Assembly (NCBI RefSeq): GCF_002278075.1
Contig: NZ_CP022994.1
Coordinates: forward strand, 1 to 64,000
DNA length: 64,000 nt
Direction of reading: 5' to 3'
DNA from: Paraburkholderia aromaticivorans
Lineage (GTDB): Bacteria > Pseudomonadota > Gammaproteobacteria > Burkholderiales > Burkholderiaceae
Under the pieces are notes generated by a model, which was not told where the DNA came from, ran no database searches, and was given only the letters and a program-made list of their open reading frames with translations. A program made the position numbers and the translations under genes. Position 1 is the stretch's first letter. The number at the start of each line of letters is the position of its first letter. Of the stretch, positions 56,580 through 64,000 are shown one piece after another.

Positions 56580-59500
56580 ATGGCACAGATGCACCAACCC
56601 GCATCGCCGCAACCCACGACGCAGCGCATCGTCAAGATCAGGCGCGACTACAACGCGTGGGTCGGAGACGAAACACTCGAGGACTACGCGCTGCGTTTCA
56701 CTCCGCGCTCTTTTCGGCGCTGGTCCGAGTTTCGCGTCGCGAATACTGCGATCGGCGCGGTATCGTTCCTGGTGCTCGAAGCGATCGGCGGCGCGCTGGT
56801 GGTCAATTACGGCTTTACCAACGCGGTCTGGGCCATCGCGGCTGTCTCGATCCTGATTTACTTGACCAGCCTGCCGATCAGCTATTACGCGGCCCGCTAC
56901 GGCGTTGACATGGACCTGCTGACGCGAGGCGCGGGCTTCGGCTATATCGGCTCGACGCTGACCTCGCTTCTCTATGCGAGCTTCACGTTCATCTTCTTCG
57001 CGCTCGAAGCGGCGATCATGTCGCTCGCCCTGCAGCTCTACCTCCATATATCGATCGACGCTGCCAATGTGATCAGCGCGGTCGTCGTCATTCCGGTAGT
57101 GATGTTCGGCATCACGCTGATCAATCGGCTGCAGAGCTGGACCCAGCCGCTGTGGCTCGTGCTGTTCGTGCTGCCCTACGCCGCCGTGCTGTGGCGAAAC
57201 CCTGGGCTGCCGGCCGAATGGACAACCTTTTCGGGGTTCGCGCTGCATGGGCACGAGTTCAACCTCCTCGCGTTCGGCCAGGCCTGTACCGTCGTGTTCG
57301 CGCTGATCGTTCAGGTGGGCGAGCAGGTGGACTATCTGCGTTTTCTTCCGCCGCTCGGCGCGCATAACCGAAAGCGCTGGTGGATCGCGCTTCTCACCGC
57401 CGGCCCCGGATGGATCGTTCCCGGCGCGCTCAAGATGCTCGGCGGCGCGTTCCTCACGTTCGTTGCGATCCAGTACGAAGTCGATGTTCCGCACGCGGCA
57501 CAGCCGACGCAGATGTATCTCGTGGCCTACCACCAGCTGCTCGATCCGCTCGGGCTCGCGGCGTGGGCGCTGCCGGCGATGACGCTATTCGTCATCATCT
57601 CGCAGCTCAAGATCAACGTGACGAATGCCTACGCCGGCTCGCTCGCATGGTCGAACTTCTTCGCCCGGCTCACGCATAGCCATCCGGGGCGCGTCGTGTG
57701 GCTCGTCTTCAACGTGCTGATCGCGCTCCTGCTCGTCGAAATGGGCGTGTTCGAAAGCATCGGCAAGGTGCTGTCGCTGTATGCGAACATCGCGATCGCG
57801 TGGATCGGTGCCGTCTTCGCCGATCTCGTCGTCAACAAGCCGCTCGGTTACAGCCCGCGCCACATCGAGTTCAAGCGGGCTCATCTGTACGACATCAATC
57901 CGGTCGGCGTCGGCGCGATGCTGATCGCCACGATCGTCGCGGCGCTCGCCCATAGCGGGATGCTCGGTGAGCTCGCGCAGGCAATGTCGTCGTTCATTGC
58001 GTTCGGCGTCGCGTTCGCCTGCGCACCTGCCATCGCGATCGCCACGCGCGGGCGCTACTATCTGGCGCGCGAAGGTGAGCCTCCGGAGAACGGCGCGACG
58101 CGGCGCTGCGTGATCTGCGAGAACGAATTCGAGTACGACGATACGGCGCACTGCCCCGCATACGGCGGCACGATCTGCTCGCTGTGCTGTTCGCTCGACT
58201 CGCGCTGCAACGACCGATGCAAGCCCCACGCGCGGTTCGGATCCCAGCTCAGCGCAGCGGTCCACCGGCTTTTCCCGCGCATCGCGCCTGGGCCGACTGC
58301 GTTACGCCTCGTCCACTATGTCAGTCTCGTGGTTGCCATGTTGGTGCTGTTCGCCATCGTGCTGTACCTCGTCTGGTCGCAAAGCGTGAGCTCGCTTGCC
58401 CCGCCGGATTCGCACGCGTGGCGGGTGCTCACGCATAGCTATGTGAAGATCTTTTTCGCGCTCTCGCTGATCGGCTGCATCGCCGCCTGGTGGCTCGTGC
58501 TCGAGCGGGAAAACCGGCGCGTCACGCAGGAAGAGTCGCAGCGGCAAGCAGAACTGCTGATGCATGAAATCGACGCGCACCAGAAGACCGATGCGGCACT
58601 CAAACGCGCGACCGCGGCGGCGGAGTCGGCCAACCGGGCCAAGAGCCGTTACGTGACCGGGCTGAGCCACGAACTGCGCACGCCGCTCAACAGCATCCTC
58701 GGCTACGCGCAATGGCTGCTGCAGTCGAAAGACGAAATGCCGCCAGGCCGGCATCACGCGATCCAGACGATCCATCGAAGCGGCGAACATCTGCTGGCGC
58801 TCGTCGACGGGCTGCTCGACGTCGCCCGTATCGAAGCCGGCAAGCTGCAGCTGAACGTCACGAAAGTGTTGCTGCTGGATTTCATCGCGCACGTCACGTC
58901 GATGCTGCGCCCGCAGGCCACTGAAAAGGCGCTGAACTTCGACGTGCAAACCGTCGGCCGCCTGCCGCGGATCGTGAAAACCGACGAGAAATGCATGCGC
59001 CAGATTCTCACCAACCTAATCGGCAACGCGATCCGCTTCACGCCCGCCGGTACGGTCACGCTGCGGGCCAGCCATGCGTGGGATACGTTGACGTTCGAGG
59101 TGATCGACACCGGCCCCGGCATTCCGGCCGCGGAAATCGAGCGGCTTTTCATGCCCTTCGAACGCGGTCATGCCGCGTCCGAGTACGATCATGGCGCGGG
59201 CCTCGGGCTGACAATCTGCCGCCTGCTGACGCAGGCGCTCGGCGGCAGCCTCGAAGTCGACAGCGATGTCGCCCAGGGGACGCGCTTCATCGTCAAGCTG
59301 TTCGCGCCTGAGGTGCATGCGGTGGAGCCCACGCGCACGGAACTGGCGGACATCCGCGGCTACCACGGAGCGCGACGCACCATTCTGGTCGTGGACGATT
59401 TGCCCGAACAACGGGCGATCGTCGTTCAGCTCCTCACGCCGCTGGGCTTCCTGATCGCGGAAGCGGGCAGCGGGCCGGAAGGGTTGCGCTGGCTCGGCAC

Positions 59501-60011
59501 TCACACGGCCGACGCGATCATCATGGATATCTCGATGCCCGAGATGGACGGCTACGAAACGAGCCAACTGATTCGCGAGCGTCAACTTAGCGCGGCGCCG
59601 ATCGTGTTGCTCTCCGCCAATGCCTTTGCAGACGACCGCGAGCGCGCAGCGATGATCGGCTGCGACGACTATCTGGTCAAGCCGCTGCAGGTTCCGTTAC
59701 TGCTCGACAAACTGGCAAGCCTGATGAAGCTTGAGTGGATCGTATCGAACGTGCCAGCCGAAGCGCCGATTCCGGCATCATCCGCGCCGCCAGAGAACAG
59801 GCCCCGACTGCCGCAAGCATTGCGTACGAAACTCAAGACGCTGCTCGACATGGGGTACGTGCAGGGCGTAATCGAACAGCTCGACGCCACGGCAACGGAG
59901 TTGCCTGAACTGCGTGGCCAACTGACGTCGCTGCGCTCGCTCGCACAGCGCTTCCAAATGACTGAGCTCGCGCATCAGCTCGAGCTTTTCTCCAGCGACT
60001 CCCATGCTTGA
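56580..60011 (+). CDS. Hybrid sensor kinase fused to an NCS1 transporter
   Basis: 1143 residues. Residues 1-490 form a full NCS1 permease (about 12 membrane segments; ITLINRLQSWTQPLWLVLFV; FLPPLGAHNRKRWWIALLTA). A Cys-rich segment (CVICENEFEYDDTAHCPAYG; CSLCCSLDSRCNDRC, about 505-545) is followed by two more membrane helices, a coiled coil, DHp GLSHELRTP with His697, an HATPase domain (NLIGNAIRF; DTGPGIP; GAGLGLTI), and a receiver with Asp983. The transporter is presumably the sensor for an amide or urea-like ligand. Overlaps the response regulator gene by 8 bp. Confidence 0.94.
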   Translation: MAQMHQPASPQPTTQRIVKIRRDYNAWVGDETLEDYALRFTPRSFRRWSEFRVANTAIGAVSFLVLEAIGGALVVNYGFTNAVWAIAAVSILIYLTSLPISYYAARYGVDMDLLTRGAGFGYIGSTLTSLLYASFTFIFFALEAAIMSLALQLYLHISIDAANVISAVVVIPVVMFGITLINRLQSWTQPLWLVLFVLPYAAVLWRNPGLPAEWTTFSGFALHGHEFNLLAFGQACTVVFALIVQVGEQVDYLRFLPPLGAHNRKRWWIALLTAGPGWIVPGALKMLGGAFLTFVAIQYEVDVPHAAQPTQMYLVAYHQLLDPLGLAAWALPAMTLFVIISQLKINVTNAYAGSLAWSNFFARLTHSHPGRVVWLVFNVLIALLLVEMGVFESIGKVLSLYANIAIAWIGAVFADLVVNKPLGYSPRHIEFKRAHLYDINPVGVGAMLIATIVAALAHSGMLGELAQAMSSFIAFGVAFACAPAIAIATRGRYYLAREGEPPENGATRRCVICENEFEYDDTAHCPAYGGTICSLCCSLDSRCNDRCKPHARFGSQLSAAVHRLFPRIAPGPTALRLVHYVSLVVAMLVLFAIVLYLVWSQSVSSLAPPDSHAWRVLTHSYVKIFFALSLIGCIAAWWLVLERENRRVTQEESQRQAELLMHEIDAHQKTDAALKRATAAAESANRAKSRYVTGLSHELRTPLNSILGYAQWLLQSKDEMPPGRHHAIQTIHRSGEHLLALVDGLLDVARIEAGKLQLNVTKVLLLDFIAHVTSMLRPQATEKALNFDVQTVGRLPRIVKTDEKCMRQILTNLIGNAIRFTPAGTVTLRASHAWDTLTFEVIDTGPGIPAAEIERLFMPFERGHAASEYDHGAGLGLTICRLLTQALGGSLEVDSDVAQGTRFIVKLFAPEVHAVEPTRTELADIRGYHGARRTILVVDDLPEQRAIVVQLLTPLGFLIAEAGSGPEGLRWLGTHTADAIIMDISMPEMDGYETSQLIRERQLSAAPIVLLSANAFADDRERAAMIGCDDYLVKPLQVPLLLDKLASLMKLEWIVSNVPAEAPIPASSAPPENRPRLPQALRTKLKTLLDMGYVQGVIEQLDATATELPELRGQLTSLRSLAQRFQMTELAHQLELFSSDSHA

Positions 60012-60984
60012 AGAATCTGTTTGCCTCACCGGGTCCGCTCCGTCCGATTTTCCCGGGGACCGCACCGTCGTCCTGATCGTTGACGATACACCGGACAACC
60101 TGGCGCTGCTCTCCGACACGCTACAGGCCGCGGGCTACGCCATCCTCGTCGCCCTAAACGGGCAAGCGGCACTCAAATGCCTTGCTCACGTCACCCCGGA
60201 CGTTATCCTGATGGACGCAATGATGCCCGGCATGGACGGCTTCGAGACATGCAGACGTCTGAAGCTCGACAGTCGCCACGCGCATCTACCCGTGATCTTC
60301 ATGACGGCGCTCACGGAGAGCGAACATGTCGTGCAAGGTTTCCGCGTCGGCGGCATCGACTATGTGACGAAGCCGGAGAAGCCCAGCGAGGTTTGCGCAC
60401 GTATCGCGGCGCACGTGCAACGCGCGCGCGCGCAACAGTATGCAGACGCGGTCCTGGGTCTGGAAACGCGTGCGGCGCTGATCGCGACCACTGACGGCAC
60501 GATCCGGTGGCAAAATCCGCAGGCGGCGCGGCAACTTGCCCGCTACGAAGACGCGCAGACTGAAACCGGTGACCCGGCCGAGGCGCCGTCCTCCTGTTTG
60601 CCTCCGGGATTGCGCCGATGGCTCGCATCGTGGGTCGAAAACCGCTGCGACGCCCAGGCTGTCCATGAAATCAACGCGAACGGCGTGCGCCGCACGGCCC
60701 GCGTCACCGACAGCCCTGTGCGCGGCGAATGGGTGATGACTCTCGAGGAGTTCGACGATGTCGCCAAGACGACTTCGCTGGCGGCCCAATTCGGAATCAC
60801 GACCCGCGAAGCGGAAGTGCTGCTGTGGCTGTCGCGCGGCAAGACCAATCGCGACATCGGGGACATACTCGACATGGCGCCGCGCACGGTCAACAAGCAC
60901 CTCGAGCACCTGTTCCGCAAGCTTCACGTGGAAACGCGCTCAGCTGCAACAGCGCTCGCTATCAAGGCCGGGAGCCGGTATTGA
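60004..60984 (+). CDS. LuxR-type response regulator
   Basis: 326 residues: receiver domain with phospho-acceptor Asp71 (VILMDAMMPGMDGFE) and Lys (DYVTKPEKPSE), a PAS-like middle part (LIATTDGTIRWQNPQAARQL), and a C-terminal LuxR helix-turn-helix (TTREAEVLLWLSRGKTNRDI; RTVNKHLEHLFRKL). Partner of the overlapping kinase. The likely targets are the divergent urt-fmd operon and its own operon through the palindrome at 56482. Confidence 0.94.
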   Translation: MLEESVCLTGSAPSDFPGDRTVVLIVDDTPDNLALLSDTLQAAGYAILVALNGQAALKCLAHVTPDVILMDAMMPGMDGFETCRRLKLDSRHAHLPVIFMTALTESEHVVQGFRVGGIDYVTKPEKPSEVCARIAAHVQRARAQQYADAVLGLETRAALIATTDGTIRWQNPQAARQLARYEDAQTETGDPAEAPSSCLPPGLRRWLASWVENRCDAQAVHEINANGVRRTARVTDSPVRGEWVMTLEEFDDVAKTTSLAAQFGITTREAEVLLWLSRGKTNRDIGDILDMAPRTVNKHLEHLFRKLHVETRSAATALAIKAGSRY

Positions 60985-61096
60985 AGGCGCGCGGCAGCAG
61001 CAAATTGACGCGCTGGCCCGCTGCCCCTCAAGCGGATCATCACATGCGAACGCTGCAACGCGCGTCGAGGCCCGGCAGCGCGTGGTTGACCTGCTG

Positions 61097-62344
61097 AGAG
61101 GTGGCCCGGGAAATCGGACAGAGGGATAAGTGGAGCAGCTGGAATCTGAGCCCGGCATAATGCCGGCAAAGGAAACCAGAAGATGACGAAGAGAACCCGG
61201 CGCACGCTTGCAGAACTAGCACAGCAATTCGATGTGCACCCGAACCAGATCACGGAATGGAAGCGCCAGTTGCAGGAGCGTGCAGCCGATGTGCTCGGCG
61301 CAGCGAGCCAGCCTGCGAGCCTCCCGTTGACCTGAAGGCGCTGCACGCGAAGATCGGGCAGCTGGCGCTGGAGAATGATTTTTTATCCGGCGCGCTCGGC
61401 AAAACGGGTTTGCTGAGCGGAAAGAGATGATTGACCGTACCCACGCGTTGCCGGTGGCGCGTTAGGCGAAGCTCGTCGGGATCAGTCGTTCGAGCGCCGA
61501 CTACCTGCCACGAGCTTTCAGCGACGCCGATCTGATGCTGATGCGCCGGATCGACGAGTTGCATCTGGAGCATCCGTTTGCCGGGGCGCGCATGCTGGCC
61601 CGGATGCTCAGGCGCGAGGGGTTCGTGGCCGGACGCAAGCATGTCGGTACGCTGATGAAGCGCATGGGCGTCGAGGCGCTGTACCGCAAGCCGAACACGA
61701 GCCGGCGGCACGCGGCGCACAAGATCTGGCCGTACCTGCTGCGCAACCGGAGGATCGAACGCAGCAACCAGGTCTGGGCATTCGACACGACCTACATTCC
61801 GATGGCGCGCGGCTTCGTGTCCCCCAAGGGGACTTCCTGCGGGGCGTATCTGACGGCGGTGGTCGACTGGTCGAGCCGCCGCGTGCTCGCGCACCGGGTG
61901 GCGATCACGCTCGAAGCCGAACACGCCGTCGCCGTGCTGGAGGAAGCCTTTGCGAAATATGGGCCGCCTGAAATCGTCAACACCGACCAAGGCAGCCAGT
62001 TCACCAGCGACGCGTTCACCGAGGCCGTGCTGGGCAAGGGCATCCAGCTGTCGATGGACGGCAGGGGAAGCTGGCGCGACAACGTGTTCGTCGAGCGGCT
62101 GTGGCGCAGCGTGAAATACGAGGAGGTGTATCTGAAGGCTTACGAATCGGTTAGCCACGCGCGGCAGTCCATCGCCGCTTACCTGACGTGGTACAACCAG
62201 CGCCGACCCCATTCCAGTCTGGCGGACCGGACGCCGGATGAGGCTTACTTCGCGATGCTGCCTGCGATCAAAACGGCAGCGTAACGTCCGGCAGGCTCCA
62301 CCTTAAATCCCGTCGCGACTGTCTGAACGAACGGGGCCACCTCT
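61097..62344. mobile_element. Decayed IS3-family insertion sequence
   Basis: Imperfect ends AGAGGTGGCCC...GACAG at 61097 and its reverse complement at 62344, about 1248 bp. The transposase inside is broken. Flanking target repeats were not recognised. Confidence 0.75.
61183..62284 (+). pseudogene. Broken IS3-family transposase (OrfA and OrfB)
   Basis: OrfA begins ATG 61183 (MTKRTRRTLAELAQQFDVHP) but lacks the usual block between the start and TLAEL, and ends at a stop at 61335. The frame resumes as KALHAKIGQLALENDFLSGA, then a TAG in place of a sense codon near 61464 (PVAR*AKLVG). OrfB from about 61535 to 62284 keeps the DDE region (NQVWAFDTTYIP; VNTDQGSQFTSDAF; NVFVERLWRSVKYEEVYLKA), with an extra short insertion SPKGTSCGA after RGFV. 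Several lesions make it inactive unless complemented. Confidence 0.85.
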
Positions 62345-62723
62345 GGTGACCTTCGTCAACCGGATAACGCTGCCCCTTCGCTCCACCCTCATTACAAGGG
62401 CTTTAGCACTACTACGGGCAGCTCCGCCCCTCGTTACGGCATCGGTATTCTTCCTCATGGTGTTGGCCATTTGTCATTTCCCTTTTCATCCGCAACAAGG
62501 TTCTCACGTTCCATACCGAAGCCTGTGTTGAGCTCATGCCGCCTCTACGCCGGCTGCCGTCAGGTCCGTAAACAGGTCTCGTCCTGACTGATCCTGGAGC
62601 GACGAAATGACCCCAGTTTTGACAGCGCTTTAACGAATTAACGACGCATCATCGAACGGTTTGCTTGCGCTCATCTTCTCAACACGTACCTGCCATCCTG
62701 ATGAATGACTTTTCCACGGTCGC
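62345..62723. other. Gene-free stretch between IS remnants
   Basis: About 380 bp with no gene I can support. The part 62370-62620 resembles a non-coding stretch often seen near insertion elements in Burkholderiales (TTCGCTCCACCCTCATTACA...), translatable but without protein character. Confidence 0.5.
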
Positions 62724-62854
62724 TCACCACCACGCCTTTTGAACGCAACAGCACCGGGCGGTTTGAAGCCTGCTCCTGCAAGCCGGCTTCGGGAGGCCTA
62801 CTCCCATCTTCAGTACAGCACCACAAGCTTTCGCTTGTGTTCGTGACACACTCT

Positions 62855-62990
62855 CGTCCACCCGCCAACTCTTGCCCACCGGTCGCTTGCGACGGCGAAA
62901 CGCCTTCTCCAGGACCGGCAGCAACTTGATGGCCCAGCGGTGCACGGTCGAATGATCGACATCGATGCCACGCTCGGCCATCATCTCCTC
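62855..62990 (-). pseudogene. Fragment of an IS6-family transposase
   Basis: Minus strand reads EEMMAERGIDVDHSTVHRWA and LLPVLEKAFRRRKRPVGKSW then RVDE, typical of the IS6/IS26-type N-terminal and first DDE region. It is cut at 62990 by the end of the intact IS6-family element and degrades after RVDE. Downstream sequence (to about 62671) keeps an open frame but no transposase character. Confidence 0.8.
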
Positions 62991-63830
62991 GGTTCTGGTG
63001 CAAATAGGTAAGCCGGTCGAGAAGTTCCATATAGGTAAGGATATCTTATCGATTGGACAGGACAGCATTCCAGACAGCGGGCGCAGCGGTATCCTTGAGG
63101 CCGAGCTTCGCGAGATTGAACTGACCCTTGCGAATGCGATGCATCAACTCGATGCCTGAAATCGTGGTCGCGGCGCTCCTGAACCGTTTGAAGCCGAGCA
63201 TCACGTTCGCTCTGGATTTGATGTGGCGATGGTCCTGCTCGATCAGGTTATTCAGATATTTCGAGGACCGGACCTTCGTGTCCTCAGGCAGCAGACCTTC
63301 GGCCTTCATCTCGCGCACCGCGCGGTGCGAGGCAGCATAGCCATCTAGCGTGATGGTCTCCGGCGGCTGACCCTGATGCCTGATGGCCTTGCTGAAAAAA
63401 GCTTTTCCCGCGGCCACGTCGCGCTTTGCCCTGAGCATGAAGTCGACCGTCTGGCCAGATCGATCTACCGCCCGGTACAGATAAACCCACCTGCCACGAA
63501 TCTTCAGGTACGTTTCGTCAACACGCCATGACCGCCCCGCGGGCGTGCTGAAACGGTTCCAGCGCTTGACGAATTCCGGCGTAAAACGCCTCACCCAACG
63601 CAGGATCGTTGTATGAGCCAGCGACAAACCCCGCTCGGCCATCATCTCGACCAGATCGCGCAGGCTGAGCTTGTAGCGCAGGTACCAGCGCACACACAGA
63701 ATGATGATCTCCCGATCAAAATGCCGCCCATCGAACAGCCCGTCCACACTCTTCTTGCTCATTACCAGCCATCAGTTCACTTGTTCCCCACAACTCTAAC
63801 CGATTCGCCTTCGCTATTTGCACCAGAGCC
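62991..63830. mobile_element. IS6-family insertion sequence, 840 bp
   Basis: Ends GGTTCTGGTGCAAATAG at 62991 and its near-perfect inverse (GGCTCTGGTGCAAATAG) at 63830, enclosing one transposase. No 8-bp target duplication (ATCTCCTC left, GGCGGGAC right), which fits the co-integrate or deletion activity usual for IS6 elements. Confidence 0.85.
63046..63762 (-). CDS. IS6-family DDE transposase
   Basis: 238 residues, intact. HTH region ([20 protein letters not shown]), then DDE motifs: [20 protein letters not shown] (first Asp), [13 protein letters not shown] (second Asp), and [14 protein letters not shown] (Glu). Catalyses replicative transposition and replicon fusion. It forms nearly the whole IS element between short ends. 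Confidence 0.93.
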   Translation of the reverse strand: MSKKSVDGLFDGRHFDREIIILCVRWYLRYKLSLRDLVEMMAERGLSLAHTTILRWVRRFTPEFVKRWNRFSTPAGRSWRVDETYLKIRGRWVYLYRAVDRSGQTVDFMLRAKRDVAAGKAFFSKAIRHQGQPPETITLDGYAASHRAVREMKAEGLLPEDTKVRSSKYLNNLIEQDHRHIKSRANVMLGFKRFRSAATTISGIELMHRIRKGQFNLAKLGLKDTAAPAVWNAVLSNR

Positions 63831-64000
63831 GGCGGGACGACCGTAGTCAAATTCGAAGAACGCTTCGGTGTTACCAGCGAGAAGATCGCGGTCGCGCTTC
63901 CTGACATAGCGGTGCAGTGCTTCCGCCGTGGTGCGGTGTATCGGGACCCAACGCGATTTGCCAAACTTGGCGCATCGAGTATGCAGCCGCTGCTCGAGAT
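63831..64000 (-). pseudogene. Tyrosine recombinase fragment running off the window
   Basis: Minus-strand translation gives LHTRCAKFGKSRWVPIHRTT and LHRYVRKRDRDLLAGNTEAF, like the catalytic-domain segment 'KFGKSRWVPLHxTT' of transposon/RIT-type tyrosine recombinases. The frame is open to the window edge at 64000 and is cut by the IS6 element at 63830. Disrupted at its 3' side, so probably non-functional. Confidence 0.72.

Noticed and set aside
1..64000. CRISPR array, rRNA or tRNA genes
   Set aside because: No regular short direct repeats with unique spacers and no cloverleaf or rRNA-like sequence were recognised.

Overview
The window looks like part of a large, GC-rich conjugative plasmid (or plasmid-derived megareplicon) from a Burkholderiales host, Burkholderia/Paraburkholderia-like. 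The grounds are codon and protein style, a beta-proteobacterial H-NS, a Gram-negative porin, an IncI/Dot-Icm-type (MPF_I) transfer operon, and a plasmid RepA with iterons. This comes from reading the sequence only; no database search was possible.

Left third (1-12.9 kb): a plasmid maintenance and accessory-gene block, almost all on the minus strand. It holds an H-NS-like protein and KfrA in one operon, an orphan C5 DNA methyltransferase, many small plasmid proteins, ParA plus a ribbon-helix-helix partner, a WGR-like protein with the replication initiator RepA, and an iteron/DnaA-box origin at 12.57-12.87 kb. Three repeated non-coding signatures run through the block: (i) TACGTA-rich operator arrays overlapping promoters of shared design (TTTACG-17 bp-TATAMT); (ii) a 5'-leader hairpin with an invariant CGGCUA loop followed by CCGUCUAGGAGC at the Shine-Dalgarno, in five genes; (iii) a ~230-bp multi-hairpin element in five copies (the fifth at 28.2 kb).

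Middle (13.0-29.9 kb): a rightward transfer operon equivalent to traM-N-O-P-Q-R-T-U-W-X-Y of IncI plasmids (DotI, DotH, DotG, DotF, IcmC, IcmD, IcmJ, DotO, IcmX-like, IcmV-like, DotA), followed by small membrane, lipoprotein and unknown genes ending in a terminator. At 30.0 kb there is a remnant of one Tn3-family element, and directly against it a complete 6.36-kb Tn3-family transposon (30183-36537). The complete transposon has 50-bp inverted repeats, a tyrosine recombinase, a resolution-site-like palindrome, TnpA and three passengers.

Right part (36.6-61.0 kb): a short-chain amide / formamide / urea-type nitrogen island. A leftward operon carries an NCS1 permease, a MetX-like hydrolase, a porin, an amidase-signature enzyme and the nitrilase-type formamidase AmiF. 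Divergent from it is amiE, a MoxR(CbbQ)/VWA(CbbO) pair, amiC and amiR. Both leaders carry a dual-hairpin plus terminator arrangement with nearly the same loops, so AmiR (ANTAR antiterminator) probably controls both directions. Next comes a leftward urtABCDE-fmdA-fmdB operon. Divergent from that is a hybrid histidine kinase whose sensor region is a whole NCS1 transporter, followed by a LuxR-type response regulator; a perfect 10-bp inverted repeat lies between the two transcription units. The right edge (61.1-64 kb) is decayed mobile DNA: a broken IS3-family element, an IS6-family element inserted in an older IS6-like fragment, and a tyrosine recombinase fragment running off the window.
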